Below are positions 43,160 through 53,804 of a DNA stretch of 64,000 bases, piece after piece. The notes below the pieces were generated by a model that saw only the letters and a program-made list of their open reading frames with translations, was not told the DNA's origin and made no database searches. The stretch lies in NCBI RefSeq assembly GCF_000143685.1, contig NC_014328.1, positions 4,464,001 to 4,528,000 of the forward strand. The letters are read 5' to 3'. A program made the translations under genes and the position numbers. The first letter of the stretch is position 1, and every line of letters begins with the position of its first letter. The stretch is from Clostridium ljungdahlii DSM 13528 (GTDB lineage Bacteria > Bacillota > Clostridia > Clostridiales > Clostridiaceae).

Positions 43160-44695
43160 TTATTTTTTTAAGAATCTCCTTTTTATATAACTGTATTTGA
43201 ATATTCCAAATATAACTATGATTGGTACATATATAATCACACCAGCAATTACAGCTAAAAAACAAGCTATTCTACTATTCATGCTATAATTATAGACATA
43301 CAAATATATAATTACAACAGCTGCCATCATAAAAATGGATGCAAATGCGGGTTTAACCATAGTTTCAAAATAATTTACACGAATTTTTAATTTCCTGCTT
43401 AAAAATATTATGTTTAAAATACAGGTCGCAATATATCCTCCTATACTTCCTAAAACTGCCCCATAAATATTTATATGAGGTATTGGCACAAGAAATAGGG
43501 TTATAACTACCTTTATAATGCATCCTAACGCCAAATTAGCTACAGGTCTAACATAATGTCCAATGCCCTGAAGCACAGCTGTAGATGTCTGAACAAGTAC
43601 AATAAAAGGAATAGACAATGCTGAATATTGAAGTATATCAAATCCTGCAGATTGACCTGGGAAAATCAAATCCAGAATAGGGTGTGCTAGGACATATAAT
43701 CCAATGGTAGATGGAATTGCAATAACCATAGAAATTTTAAAAGATAAATCCACTTTATTTATGACATCAACTTTTCTATTTAATATATACGATTCTGCAA
43801 TTATTGGCATCAAAGAAGCACATAGCGCTGAAGATATTGTTAGTGGTATATTTATAAGCACAAATGCCTTTCCAGTAAGCTGTCCATATAATATAGCAGC
43901 TTCCCTATATGTAAATCCAGCCTCCAATAATTTCTGAGGTACCAAAGCTGAATCTATAAGACTCATTATACTGCTAACTGCTGCTCCTAGAGATACTGGA
44001 ATAGCTATGTACAGTAATTTACTCAGTACATCCTTATTATCTGCAACTTTAAATACGTTTATTTCTTTTCTTACATAAACATACTTTACTATTAAATATA
44101 TACCGCCAAATAGTCCTCCTGCTGCTGCCCCCAATGCTGCTCCTCCTGCGGAATACTCTATACCTTTAGGCAATAGCAAATATGCCAATCCCACTCCTAC
44201 TATTACTCTGCCTATTTGTTCTATAATTTGAGATGCAGCTGTATAATTCATATTTTGAAGTCCTTGGAAAAATCCTCTGAAAGCACTCATTATGGATATA
44301 AATATAGGTGCAAATGCAATGGCAATTAAAGAATAGTAAGATTTTCTATCCCACTTCAAAAAATGTATAATTGGATTTGAAAATATAAGTAGTATAGCTG
44401 TAAACCCTGTTCCTAAAATAACCATTAAGAGTATAGATTTTCTAAGTACTTGAATTACCCCTTCATGATCTCCAATGGCATTTCTCTCCGATACCATCTT
44501 TGACACCGCTACAGGTATACCTGAAGCTGCAGCAATAAAAAACATATAAAGCGGAAATGACATTTGATAGTAACCCACTCCCTCATCTCCAATAAGCATT
44601 TGAAGTGGCCATCTAAAAAATAGTCCTAAGAATTTTGACAATATACCCGCTGCCCCTAATACAAAAGTGCCTTTTATAAGGGATTGTTTTTTCAT
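43160..44695 (-). CDS. spoVB: Stage V sporulation protein B-like MOP-superfamily flippase
   Basis: A polytopic membrane protein of about 511 residues and about 14 helices in the polysaccharide-transport (MATE/MurJ-like) superfamily. The N-terminus KGTFVLGAAGILSKFLGLFF is typical. SpoVB is required for spore cortex and probably flips lipid-linked peptidoglycan precursors. Start: the in-frame codon at 44728 has no site; ATG 44695 follows GGAGGT. It lies between spoVT and mazG, as in B. subtilis. Confidence 0.92.
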   Translation of the reverse strand: MKKQSLIKGTFVLGAAGILSKFLGLFFRWPLQMLIGDEGVGYYQMSFPLYMFFIAAASGIPVAVSKMVSERNAIGDHEGVIQVLRKSILLMVILGTGFTAILLIFSNPIIHFLKWDRKSYYSLIAIAFAPIFISIMSAFRGFFQGLQNMNYTAASQIIEQIGRVIVGVGLAYLLLPKGIEYSAGGAALGAAAGGLFGGIYLIVKYVYVRKEINVFKVADNKDVLSKLLYIAIPVSLGAAVSSIMSLIDSALVPQKLLEAGFTYREAAILYGQLTGKAFVLINIPLTISSALCASLMPIIAESYILNRKVDVINKVDLSFKISMVIAIPSTIGLYVLAHPILDLIFPGQSAGFDILQYSALSIPFIVLVQTSTAVLQGIGHYVRPVANLALGCIIKVVITLFLVPIPHINIYGAVLGSIGGYIATCILNIIFLSRKLKIRVNYFETMVKPAFASIFMMAAVVIIYLYVYNYSMNSRIACFLAVIAGVIIYVPIIVIFGIFKYSYIKRRFLKK

Positions 44696-44822
44696 AAAAA
44701 TACCTCCGAACGCTATAATTGCAAACAATTTGTTCCATGTTTATAATTATTTAAAACTCGAAGGTATTATTACTTTAAATGAATATTTTTTAAATTATAG
44801 TCAATAATGTCAACAGAATATA

Positions 44823-44844
44823 AATGGCAGCTAATGCTGCCATT
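44823..44844 (-). terminator. Hairpin after spoVT
   Basis: A 9-bp stem AATGGCAGC/GCTGCCATT with a 4-nt loop adjacent to the spoVT stop. The U-run is weak. Confidence 0.6.
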
Positions 44845-44846
44845 AT

Positions 44847-45404
44847 CTATTGTTCCATTTGTTTGCCTAAAAAGGATGATGCAGTTTCAGCTAGCTTTAT
44901 CTCCATATCTCCAAAGTTAGCTTTTTCTTTAGATACTATTATTACAGCTCCAATTGCATCACCTCCTGCTATTATAGGGCATATAATTTGAGCTGAGTAC
45001 TTACCCTGTACATCCTCATCATCATACAAAGGAATAATTCCATCTTCATCCTTATCCCCAGCTATGGAAACCGTTTTTCTATTATCTATTAACTTTTCTA
45101 GTTCATTACTTATCTTTTTTCCCATATATTCTTTTTTAGGTATACCGCTAATTGACACCATGCTGTCTTTATCACATATCATAATTATATTTCCTATAGT
45201 TTGTTGAAGTGATTCTGTATATCCTTTTGAAACATCACTAAGTTCTCCAATAGGGGAATATTTTTTTAATATAACCCCACCTTCTCTATCGGTAAATATC
45301 TCAAGAGGATCTCCTTCTCTTATTCTAAGAGTTCTTCTTATTTCTTTTGGTATGACAACTCTACCTAAGTCATCTATACGTCTAACAATTCCTGTTGCTT
45401 TCAT
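44847..45404 (-). CDS. spoVT: Stage V sporulation regulator SpoVT
   Basis: A 185-residue AbrB-family regulator of late forespore (sigma-G) genes. The N-terminal swapped-hairpin DNA-binding domain reads ATGIVRRIDDLGRVVIPKEI and the C-terminal GAF-like domain spans about 60-180. ATG 45404 with AGGAGG. Lies between prsA and spoVB, the B. subtilis order mfd-spoVT-spoVB with prsA inserted. Confidence 0.97.
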   Translation of the reverse strand: MKATGIVRRIDDLGRVVIPKEIRRTLRIREGDPLEIFTDREGGVILKKYSPIGELSDVSKGYTESLQQTIGNIIMICDKDSMVSISGIPKKEYMGKKISNELEKLIDNRKTVSIAGDKDEDGIIPLYDDEDVQGKYSAQIICPIIAGGDAIGAVIIVSKEKANFGDMEIKLAETASSFLGKQMEQ

Positions 45405-45504
45405 ACTATAATTCCTCCTATAAAATATAATATATAACTTGTATTATTATTATCTTTCTAAATATGCAATTTTATACACAATTGTTATTTAAATTAGAAA
45501 AATA

Positions 45505-45538
45505 AAAAGAACTGCAGCACAATTGCTACAGTTCTTTT
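45505..45538 (-). terminator. Terminator of prsA
   Basis: A 15-bp stem with one mismatch (AAAAGAACTG-C-AGCA with TGCT-A-CAGTTCTTTT), loop CAAT, followed by T-rich sequence. Confidence 0.9.
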
Positions 45539-45562
45539 CTACCTATTTAAATAAAAATTAAT

Positions 45563-46588
45563 TTACATAATATTTTTTTCTTTTTTAGTTATACTTGCGG
45601 CTTTTTTCCACTCTTGAACTTTTTGAGAAACTAATTTACTCTTTTGATCACTTTCCAGCTGCTTCTTTATATCATCTTTAACTTTGTTAAAATCCTTAAC
45701 TGGGTATTCCTGCTTTTTTATACACTTGATTATATGATATCCGAAACTACTTTGAACTGGATCTGATATGGCACCTTCTTTTAATGCTTTTGCTCCTGCC
45801 ATAAATTGAGCATCATACCCTGAATCATTATAATTTACAAATCCTAAGTCTCCACCTTTATCTTTAGTAGCGGTATCCTGAGAAACTTCTTTTGCAACCT
45901 TTGCAAAATCCTCTCCCTTATCTAACCTTGCTTTCACTTTTTGTGCTTCATCTTTTGTCTTTACAAGTATATGAGCTAAATGCATTTTATCAGGCTGCTC
46001 TGTATACTTATCCTTATTTGCATTGTAATAGTCTTTAATTTGTTTATCTGTTACCTTTACACTTTTTGCAAGGTAATTACTTATGTTTGTTTCTATTGCT
46101 TGAGTTTTCAATTGTGCTAGAAACATAGTCTTAAATGATTCCTCAGTAAATCCCTGTGCTTTTAATGCTGCATCAAATTGACTGGTATCACCTTTAAAAT
46201 TCTGCTTTTTAATATCATCAATCTTTTTATCCATGTCTGATTTTAATTTACTTTCATCTGGTAGAAGCTTTAACTCTTTAGCTTTTTGTTCGATTACTTT
46301 AGTAGTAATCATATTGTCAAGTATCTGTTCTTTTTGGGTTTTAATAGCACTAGTAGCTTCATCATTTTTTGCATAGTCTGAACCATATTGTTGTTTAGCT
46401 TGACTTAGCAATTGGATTGTATTTGGATCTTTATCTAAATCACCCCTTGTGATTTTTTCTCCATTAACTGTTGCCACAGTACTATTAGCTATAGCTTCTG
46501 GTGTTTTTTCTATCATATTACATCCTGCAGTTGAAAATGCGAACACTGTTATAAATGCAGCAGCCACCAACCTTTTTATATTCTTCAC
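45563..46588 (-). CDS. prsA: Foldase lipoprotein PrsA (parvulin-type PPIase)
   Basis: 341 residues. A lipoprotein signal peptide ends in STAGC with lipid-modified Cys23. A helical chaperone region (about 60-190) precedes a PpiC parvulin domain (201-290; KMHLAHILVK, GGDLGFV, SFGYHIIKC). It folds exported proteins at the outer face of the membrane. Start GTG 46588 with GGGGGAA. Placed after mfd and near htrA and a two-component system, suggesting an envelope-maintenance neighbourhood. Confidence 0.94.
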   Translation of the reverse strand: MKNIKRLVAAAFITVFAFSTAGCNMIEKTPEAIANSTVATVNGEKITRGDLDKDPNTIQLLSQAKQQYGSDYAKNDEATSAIKTQKEQILDNMITTKVIEQKAKELKLLPDESKLKSDMDKKIDDIKKQNFKGDTSQFDAALKAQGFTEESFKTMFLAQLKTQAIETNISNYLAKSVKVTDKQIKDYYNANKDKYTEQPDKMHLAHILVKTKDEAQKVKARLDKGEDFAKVAKEVSQDTATKDKGGDLGFVNYNDSGYDAQFMAGAKALKEGAISDPVQSSFGYHIIKCIKKQEYPVKDFNKVKDDIKKQLESDQKSKLVSQKVQEWKKAASITKKEKNIM

Positions 46589-46663
46589 GGTTTATTCCCC
46601 CACTCTTTTTGTGTTTTGCAAAATATAAATTAATTTTAACACAAAACTATTTTTACTACAAAG

Positions 46664-49600
46664 CTATTTTTGTTCATATATTTTTAGCATATATTTCACA
46701 ATTTCCTTAATCTGATGTAAAATATCTTCTCTTTTTACATTTTTTAATTTATATCCAAACCCGGGCTTTTTATTCATCTTCAACACAAACTCATGTGGAT
46801 AAGTTTTAAACAGTTCCCTAAGCACATTTTTGTCAACCCTATCCTGATCTTGAAATGAAAAAACAACTTCGTCCTTTATTTCTTTTATCTCCTCTATTCC
46901 AATTTTCTTACTCATACTTCTTATATAGGCTATATCCATCAAGTTGTATACTGAAGTTGGTATATCAGAGAATCTATCTTCCAATTCCTCTTTTATATCA
47001 AGCATATCATCATAGGAACTTATAGCTGCTATTTTCTTATATATTTCTATTTTCTGAACTTCACTCTTTATATAATTATCAGGTATATATGCATCTATTT
47101 TCAATTCTACAGTAGTTTCTACAGGTTCTTTGTCTATATCTCCTTTTATAAGCTTTATAGTATCCTCCAGCATCCTACAATAGAGATCATATCCTACAGC
47201 AGCCATATGACCATGCTGTGATGCTCCCATCATATTACCTGCACCTCTTATTTCCAAATCTTTTAGTGCTATTTTAAACCCAGATCCAAGTTCAGTAAAT
47301 TCTTTAATAGCTTTAAGCCTTTTTTCTGCTACTTCCGTAAGAACCTTATCTCTCCTATAGCTCAAGTAACAGTAAGCCATTCTATTAGTTCTTCCAACCC
47401 TTCCTCTTAATTGATATAGTTGTGATAAGCCCATTTTATCGGCATCATATATTATCATTGTATTTACATTCTGTATATCCATACCAGTTTCTATAATAGT
47501 AGTTGCTACTAAAACATTATACTCATTTTTCATAAAATCAACTATTATATTTTCAAGTTCTCTTTCTTGCATTTGTCCGTGAGCTACGGCTACTTTTGCT
47601 TCTGGAATTAGTTTGGCTATGTAAGAAGCCATTTCTTTTATGCTCTCAACTCTATTATAGACAAAATAAACCTGTCCTCCTCTATTTATTTCTCTTAGTA
47701 TTGCATCTCTTATTAATTGATCATTATATTCCACTACATAAGTTTGAATTGGATATCTTTCCTCTGGAGGTGTCTCTATAACACTTATATCTCTAGCCCC
47801 TACGAGAGACATATGTAATGTCCTAGGTATAGGTGTAGCACTTAACGTAAGTACGTCTACATTTTTTCTAATCTTTTTGATCTTTTCCTTATGACTTACT
47901 CCAAACCTCTGCTCCTCATCTATTATAAGAAGTCCTAAATCTTTAAATTGTACATCCTTTTGTAATATTCTGTGAGTACCAATTAATATATCAACATCTC
48001 CTACTTTAACTGCCTTTATGGATGCTTTTTGCTGTGCTGTTGTTCTAAACCTGCTTATCATATCTATTTTTACAGGAAAATCAGAAAACCTTTGAACAAA
48101 ATTATTATAATGTTGTTGAGCAAGTATGGTAGTTGGAACTAAAAATGCAACTTGCTTTCCATCCATAACAGCCTTAAAAGCGGCCCTTACTGCCACTTCT
48201 GTTTTTCCATATCCTACATCCCCACAAAGTAATCTGTCCATTACCTTATCTGATTCCATATCTTGCTTTATATCCTGTATAGTTGTAAGTTGATCTGGAG
48301 TCTCTTCATAAGGGAATTCATCCTCAAACTGTTTTTGCCATACTGTATCCTTTGAATACTTGTAACCTTTTAGAGTAGACCTAATTGCATATAATTTTAC
48401 TAAATCTTCAGCTATTTCCTCTATTGATTTCTTTACCTTTTTCTTAGCTTTGGCCCAATCTGATCCTCCCAATTTACTTACTTTGGGGCTCTTTCCTTCA
48501 GAACCTATATATTTTTGCACCATATCCAGTTGTTCTACAGGTACATACAATTTATCTTCTGAGTCATATATAAGTTCCAAATAATCTTTCTTGTGACCTT
48601 GAACTTCCAACTGCTTTATGCCTTTGTATATTCCTATACCATGATTTACATGTACTACAAAATCCCCAGGTTTAAGTTCTGTAAAGCTTTTTATTTTGCT
48701 TACTCCTTTTTTGAGAACCTTCCTTGTATTCTTCTTTTTTGCTTCCCCAAAAACTTCTTTATCTGATATGACCCCTAGTTTAAAATCCGGATATTCAAAA
48801 CCCTTGAGTTGGCTTCCAAAAGTTATAACAACTTCCCCTGATTTAATCTCATGAATAACATCTCTATAACTACTTTCTATGCCTTTTTCTCGTAAAGTGT
48901 CTACCAATCTTTCTCCTCTAGGTCTTGTTCCAGATAAGATCAAAATTTTATAACCTCTAGACTTTTTATCCTTTATATCCTCAATAAGTAAATCTATCTG
49001 TCCTTGGTAACTATTTAGAGTTATCTGAGAAAAATTAGTTATAGTTTTAGGTTGAATAACCTTAGAAGACTTAGCAATAGCATCTAAGGTCATAATTTCC
49101 TTATTTTTAAGTTCTTCAAATAAATCAGATTTTGCACATAACATTTTACTCTGTTTGGGGAGTATATTTCCCCTTTCTAAAAGATTTTTATAATTTTCTT
49201 CAAATTCAAAATATACACTATCTAATTTCCCGGAGCATCTCTGCACATCATCCATAACTACAAAATAGTCCTTAGCATAATCAAGGAAAGAAGCAGGCTT
49301 ATCATAAAAATATGGAAGAAAACTATCAATATTTTCAAAGCTCCAGTTCTCCTCTAGACTCTCTAAGTTTTTCTTTGTTAACTCATCTATTCTATCCAAT
49401 GCTTCTTTATTCTTGCTTTTTTCTAATTTTTTTTCTACTAAAGCTGCGTCATCTTCTATACTTTTTCTTCCCTTTTGAATCTTATCCTTATCAAGAATAA
49501 TCTCTTTAGCAGGAAATATTTCTATACTGTCTAATTTATCAATACTTCTCTGCGATTCTAAATTTAAAGTTCTAATAGATTCTACTTCATCCCCAAATAG

Positions 49601-50185
49601 CTCTATTCTATATGCTTCTGCAGCTATTGGTGAGTATACATCCATTATGTCACCTCTTATGGAAAATTGGCCTTTTGAATCCACAATCTCATTTTTTTCA
49701 TATCCACTTTGAACCAATTTCTCACTTATATCTTTTAAATTTAAAGCCTCCCCTACAGATATGTTAATTATATAATTTTCATATAACCCTACAGGTATAT
49801 ATGCAGAGGCCAAAGATTCCACACAAGTTATTATAATTTTTCTACCTGTATCTATCATTTTCCTTATTACCTTTAATCTTTCCCACCTCAGGTCTCCCGA
49901 TATGGCATCTATATTATAAAATACCATCTCTTTAGTAGGAAAATAATATACTTCTGCTAAATAAAGGGATAGATCTTCATATAGTTTTCTGGCTTCTACA
50001 TCACTATGAGTAACAATTAGGAAAGGCTTGTCTATTTCGTTATACACTCCATATATTAAGTAACTTTTAGCTGACTCTGAAAGTCCAAATACCCCTATAG
50101 GGAATTTTTTTTTGCTTATTCCATCAATAATATTTCTAAATTCTCTACTCTCCCTCATAGGTTTTATAAGTCCATCTAATCTCAT
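46664..50185 (-). CDS. mfd: Transcription-repair coupling factor Mfd
   Basis: A translocase of about 1173 residues that removes stalled RNA polymerase and recruits UvrA. N-terminal UvrB-homology modules (about 1-350), an RNA-polymerase-interacting CarD-like domain near 495-560 ([19 protein letters not shown]), RecG-like motor with Walker [10 protein letters not shown] (about 653-661) and DEEQ box [11 protein letters not shown] (about 751-761), TRG motif and C-terminal TRCF domain. Start: ATG 50185 has GGGTGGT at good spacing; the upstream 10-codon extension does not. Its leader holds structured element copy 2. Confidence 0.97.
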   Translation of the reverse strand: MRLDGLIKPMRESREFRNIIDGISKKKFPIGVFGLSESAKSYLIYGVYNEIDKPFLIVTHSDVEARKLYEDLSLYLAEVYYFPTKEMVFYNIDAISGDLRWERLKVIRKMIDTGRKIIITCVESLASAYIPVGLYENYIINISVGEALNLKDISEKLVQSGYEKNEIVDSKGQFSIRGDIMDVYSPIAAEAYRIELFGDEVESIRTLNLESQRSIDKLDSIEIFPAKEIILDKDKIQKGRKSIEDDAALVEKKLEKSKNKEALDRIDELTKKNLESLEENWSFENIDSFLPYFYDKPASFLDYAKDYFVVMDDVQRCSGKLDSVYFEFEENYKNLLERGNILPKQSKMLCAKSDLFEELKNKEIMTLDAIAKSSKVIQPKTITNFSQITLNSYQGQIDLLIEDIKDKKSRGYKILILSGTRPRGERLVDTLREKGIESSYRDVIHEIKSGEVVITFGSQLKGFEYPDFKLGVISDKEVFGEAKKKNTRKVLKKGVSKIKSFTELKPGDFVVHVNHGIGIYKGIKQLEVQGHKKDYLELIYDSEDKLYVPVEQLDMVQKYIGSEGKSPKVSKLGGSDWAKAKKKVKKSIEEIAEDLVKLYAIRSTLKGYKYSKDTVWQKQFEDEFPYEETPDQLTTIQDIKQDMESDKVMDRLLCGDVGYGKTEVAVRAAFKAVMDGKQVAFLVPTTILAQQHYNNFVQRFSDFPVKIDMISRFRTTAQQKASIKAVKVGDVDILIGTHRILQKDVQFKDLGLLIIDEEQRFGVSHKEKIKKIRKNVDVLTLSATPIPRTLHMSLVGARDISVIETPPEERYPIQTYVVEYNDQLIRDAILREINRGGQVYFVYNRVESIKEMASYIAKLIPEAKVAVAHGQMQERELENIIVDFMKNEYNVLVATTIIETGMDIQNVNTMIIYDADKMGLSQLYQLRGRVGRTNRMAYCYLSYRRDKVLTEVAEKRLKAIKEFTELGSGFKIALKDLEIRGAGNMMGASQHGHMAAVGYDLYCRMLEDTIKLIKGDIDKEPVETTVELKIDAYIPDNYIKSEVQKIEIYKKIAAISSYDDMLDIKEELEDRFSDIPTSVYNLMDIAYIRSMSKKIGIEEIKEIKDEVVFSFQDQDRVDKNVLRELFKTYPHEFVLKMNKKPGFGYKLKNVKREDILHQIKEIVKYMLKIYEQK

Positions 50186-50328
50186 TTTAACAACCACCCT
50201 ACAAATTTTATTCATCCAACTCTAGATAAATATTGCACTTAAGTTTTTTAATTTAACGCACAACAACCGTTAATCTCTTTGTTTAAAGAGATTATACGGT
50301 ATCAACTGACTTATTTTGTAATAAGCTT

Positions 50329-50460
50329 TATCCGATCGCTACCATTGCTAACCCCCCCCTCTTCTATCAAAGTAGGGGATAAGCACTGCTACGCGCCTGG
50401 ATAAGTTCTTCTAAAGTTCAGCTGGAAAAAGTTGTCCTTATAAGCAAACTCCATCTGAAC
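50329..50460 (-). ncRNA. Structured RNA-like element, copy 2 (pth-mfd gap)
   Basis: The element begins at the base after the pth stop codon. On the minus strand: a hairpin GTTCAG...CTGAAC (outer arms 50455-50460 and 50416-50421, with CAGATGGAGTTT as in copy 1), a closing helix CTTATCC/GGATAAAG, motifs CCAGG, CGTAGC, GGTAG and ATCGGATAA, and an inner C-rich/G-rich hairpin. A further 10-bp hairpin lies downstream (about 50268-50300). The stems differ in sequence from copy 1 while junction motifs are kept, the pattern of a conserved RNA fold. Confidence 0.6.
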
Positions 50461-51036
50461 CTAAGAATCACTTGATATTTTTAATCCATTGAACTTATTC
50501 ATAGCTTCTTCTACTCCACAATTTATGAGACATTCCAATACATCTGCGCTAGTTTCTAAAACCTTTTCTATATCATTTCTTTCATTTATGTCAAATTTTC
50601 CCAAAACATGAGATACAAGATCCCCTTTAGGCTGTCCAATCCCTACTTTTATTCTTGGGAATACATCTGTACCTAAATTTGCTATTACGCTCTTTATGCC
50701 ATTATGTCCTCCAGCACTTCCATGTTTTCTTATTCTAATTCTTCCAATTTCAAGGTCTATATCATCGTATATAATTATTATATTGCTGCTTTTTATCTTA
50801 AAAAAATTTGCAGCCTCTATTACACTCTCTCCACTCAAATTCATATAAGTACTCGGTTTTAATAACATTACTTTATTATCTGCTATTATGCCTTCTCCAT
50901 AGGTTCCTTTAAATTTTTCCCTATTTATAGGAATATTATACTTACTACTTATTAAATCTACAGCATCAAACCCTATATTGTGTCTTGTATGCTGATACTT
51001 AGTTCCTATATTTCCTAATCCAACTATTAAAAACAT
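50461..51036 (-). CDS. pth: Peptidyl-tRNA hydrolase
   Basis: A 191-residue enzyme that recycles peptidyl-tRNA dropped from ribosomes. N-terminal [19 protein letters not shown] holds catalytic His19; [15 protein letters not shown] and [11 protein letters not shown] carry the remaining substrate-binding residues. Complete and of normal length. ATG 51036 with GGAGTG. Its neighbours prs (upstream) and mfd (downstream) follow the B. subtilis order, but htrA and a two-component pair lie between prs and pth. Confidence 0.96.
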   Translation of the reverse strand: MFLIVGLGNIGTKYQHTRHNIGFDAVDLISSKYNIPINREKFKGTYGEGIIADNKVMLLKPSTYMNLSGESVIEAANFFKIKSSNIIIIYDDIDLEIGRIRIRKHGSAGGHNGIKSVIANLGTDVFPRIKVGIGQPKGDLVSHVLGKFDINERNDIEKVLETSADVLECLINCGVEEAMNKFNGLKISSDS

Positions 51037-51105
51037 TATTTCACTCCAATCTCAATACTATATTAAATCCATTACATAATATATATTATACTAAAAGACA
51101 TAAAT

Positions 51106-51132
51106 AATAAAGAGACCAAAAGTCTCTTTATT
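51106..51132 (-). terminator. Terminator of htrA, overlapping its stop
   Basis: An 11-bp stem AATAAAGAGAC/GTCTCTTTATT with loop CAAAA; the htrA stop codon (51128-51130) is within the 5' arm. Confidence 0.85.
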
Positions 51133-52306
51133 TATTTCCCTTCAATTCAGAGAGAACTACTTCCACTTTTATAGTCTTACCATCTCTCCAAATTTCGGCA
51201 TCAACCTTTTCTCCAATTTTATGACTTTCTATTATTTCTTCTATATCTGATACATCTCTTACCTTTTTATCATCTACCTGCATTATTATATCCGTAGGCT
51301 TTATACCAGCAACGGCAGCCCCACTATCTTTTTCTACCTGTTCAACATAAACTCCCTGAATTTTATCATCCTCTGACACTACACTTTCTCCAGATATACC
51401 CAGATAAGGTCTCGATACTTTTCCACTGTTCATAAGTGATTTTATTATATTCTTTGCTTCATTTATGTCTATAGCAAAGCCCATTCCCTCTGCATTTAAA
51501 TTAGCACCTATTTTTAAACTATTTATGCCTATAACATTGCCTTGTAAATCACAAAGAGGTCCACCGCTGTTTCCTGGATTTATAGCTGCATCTGTCTGAA
51601 TAACTTTATATATTGATCCATTATACTCTATCTTCCTGTTTAATGCACTTATTATTCCTGCCGTAACAGATCCCGCAAACTGCTCGCCTAATGAATTTCC
51701 TATGGCAATTGCAGTATCGCCAACCTTTACTTTTGAAGAATCTCCAAATCTAACTACGGGAAGGTTTTTTGCATCCACTTTTATTACGGCTAAATCAGAT
51801 CTTTGATCTGCTCCTAATACAGAAGCATTTAATATCTTATTACTTGAAAGCTTAACAGTAATCTTATCCGCTCCTTGCACTACATGATAATTAGTAACTA
51901 TATATCCATTAGAATCAATTATTACTCCAGATCCACTTCCTGCATCCTGCAATCCAAAATATCCTTCTGATTTATTACTTATTCCTACTACTGCAGGACC
52001 AACAGTTTCAGCTACTTCTGTTATAGAATTTTCCTTCGTATTTTCAGATTTATCTTTTACTTCACTATTATCTTGCTTTGGTTCAACTAACATTCGATTA
52101 TCAGGTGTATACATTTTAGAGGCCTGTTTTTTATTAATTACATATGCTCCAGATATACCTCCAGAAACTGCAGCTACTAGTACAACACAAAATAAACTAG
52201 CTATTTTCTTTATATTTGACCTTTTCTTACTATTTACAAACTTTATTTTTGCCTCATCATCTTTTACATTTTCCCAATTAGCATCTTTTATGTTATCATC
52301 ATTCAT
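51128..52306 (-). CDS. htrA: HtrA/DegP-like membrane-anchored serine protease
   Basis: 392 residues. Cytoplasmic N-terminus, one membrane helix (about 36-57), a linker of about 40 residues, then a trypsin-like domain with His141 (TNYHVV), Asp171 (SDLAVI) and Ser247 (NPGNSGGP), and one PDZ domain (about 300-388). It degrades misfolded exported proteins. ATG 52306; 82 nt after a histidine kinase on the same strand, consistent with stress-responsive control of the CssRS-HtrA kind known in B. subtilis. Confidence 0.94.
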   Translation of the reverse strand: MNDDNIKDANWENVKDDEAKIKFVNSKKRSNIKKIASLFCVVLVAAVSGGISGAYVINKKQASKMYTPDNRMLVEPKQDNSEVKDKSENTKENSITEVAETVGPAVVGISNKSEGYFGLQDAGSGSGVIIDSNGYIVTNYHVVQGADKITVKLSSNKILNASVLGADQRSDLAVIKVDAKNLPVVRFGDSSKVKVGDTAIAIGNSLGEQFAGSVTAGIISALNRKIEYNGSIYKVIQTDAAINPGNSGGPLCDLQGNVIGINSLKIGANLNAEGMGFAIDINEAKNIIKSLMNSGKVSRPYLGISGESVVSEDDKIQGVYVEQVEKDSGAAVAGIKPTDIIMQVDDKKVRDVSDIEEIIESHKIGEKVDAEIWRDGKTIKVEVVLSELKGNK

Positions 52307-52388
52307 TAATTACACCTCATAATCTCTAAACTTAGAGTAATTATAATAAAAAAATTTTACACAAATATGAACAGAATGTAATTATTCC

Positions 52389-53804
52389 TTAAACCCTCTT
52401 TAAAGTGAAAGTAAACATAATTCCCTTAGGTTCCTTATTTTCAGCCCATATATCTTCACCTAATTGGGTAAGTATACTTCTTACAATAGAAAGTCCAAGC
52501 CCTGTACTCACTTTTGAAGTTCTGGATTTGTCCACCTTATAAAACCTATCCCATATATGTTTTAAATCTGACTCCGGTATACCTGATCCATCATTATAAA
52601 CAGATACAACTGCCTTTTCACCTTTAACCTTAGTTGAAACTTTTATATTTCCACCAATATCTGAATATTTTATAGCATTATCAACTAAATTTGTAACAAC
52701 CTGAGTTATCCTGTCTTTATCTGCAGCTACATACAACTTATTATCTTCCAGCAATACATCTACTTTTAGTTTCTTATTGTTTATTTTAGTTTCAAATTTT
52801 ATAACACATAGTCTTATAATCTCATTTATATCTACTTCTTCTATTCTAAGTTTAAATTCACCAGCTTCAATTGCAGATAAATCCAAAAGATCATTTACAA
52901 GCCTTGTAAGTCTTTGTATCTCTGAATAAGTAACTGACAGATAATAGTTCTGTTTTTCTGCTGGAATAACTCCATCAATCATTCCCCCAATAAATCCTTT
53001 TATAGAAGTTATTGGAGATCTTATTTCATGAGATACATTGGATATAAACTCTCTTCTATGCTTTTCTACTTTTTCTAATGAATCTGCCATAATGTTAAAG
53101 GATTTCGCAAGTTCTCCAATTTCATCTTTGGATTCTATATGAACTCTCTTTTCAACTTCTCCTTTAGATATCTTATCTGCTACATGATTTATTTTTTTAA
53201 GGGGATTTATTATTATTTTTTGTGATAAATAGTAAATTACAATGCAGCATATTATAATGGCCAAAACAGCTGATATCCATATAATTTCATACACTCTCTT
53301 TAGAGGGCTCTTTAATTCACTTATAGAAGTATGCATCATTATAGCACCTCTGAAAACTCCATTCGAAAAAATAGGTATTTCAAATGTATGAACTGGAGTT
53401 GTAAATATACCTGGGTAATTTTGTATCTTATTAACTGTTTTATTCTCTCTAAGGTCTTGTAAATCTTTGGTAACTATTTGTCTAGAAGTAGCTATCAGTT
53501 TTTTATGCTCGCTTTTTGATACGGAATAAATATATCCGTAATTATCAACTAGCCATATATCTGCTGATAAATACTTTCCTATGTAACTTAAAGTTTCATT
53601 TATATTATCTGAAGTCAAATTTCCATTTAAATACTGTATAGCTTTATATTCTATAAGCTGAGATTCTCTAAGCATCTCTACTTTCCTCTGTTGAAAATAA
53701 TAACTTTCAAACCAATAGGATAAAAAACCTGACGTCATTACAAAACTAACTATAATGATTCCAGTAAACGCAACCATAAGTTTTGAAAATAACCCCTTTT
53801 TCAT
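52389..53804 (-). CDS. Sensor histidine kinase (HAMP, HisKA, HATPase)
   Basis: 471 residues: membrane helices at about 8-28 and 173-195 enclosing an extracytoplasmic sensor domain of about 140 residues, HAMP (about 196-249), HisKA with phospho-acceptor His259 in ISNVSHEIRSP, and HATPase_c with N box VTNLVDNAIKYSD and GLGLSI. Starts directly after the response-regulator stop with no gap. Followed by htrA, so secretion or envelope stress is a plausible signal, an inference from context only. Confidence 0.93.
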   Translation of the reverse strand: MKKGLFSKLMVAFTGIIIVSFVMTSGFLSYWFESYYFQQRKVEMLRESQLIEYKAIQYLNGNLTSDNINETLSYIGKYLSADIWLVDNYGYIYSVSKSEHKKLIATSRQIVTKDLQDLRENKTVNKIQNYPGIFTTPVHTFEIPIFSNGVFRGAIMMHTSISELKSPLKRVYEIIWISAVLAIIICCIVIYYLSQKIIINPLKKINHVADKISKGEVEKRVHIESKDEIGELAKSFNIMADSLEKVEKHRREFISNVSHEIRSPITSIKGFIGGMIDGVIPAEKQNYYLSVTYSEIQRLTRLVNDLLDLSAIEAGEFKLRIEEVDINEIIRLCVIKFETKINNKKLKVDVLLEDNKLYVAADKDRITQVVTNLVDNAIKYSDIGGNIKVSTKVKGEKAVVSVYNDGSGIPESDLKHIWDRFYKVDKSRTSKVSTGLGLSIVRSILTQLGEDIWAENKEPKGIMFTFTLKRV

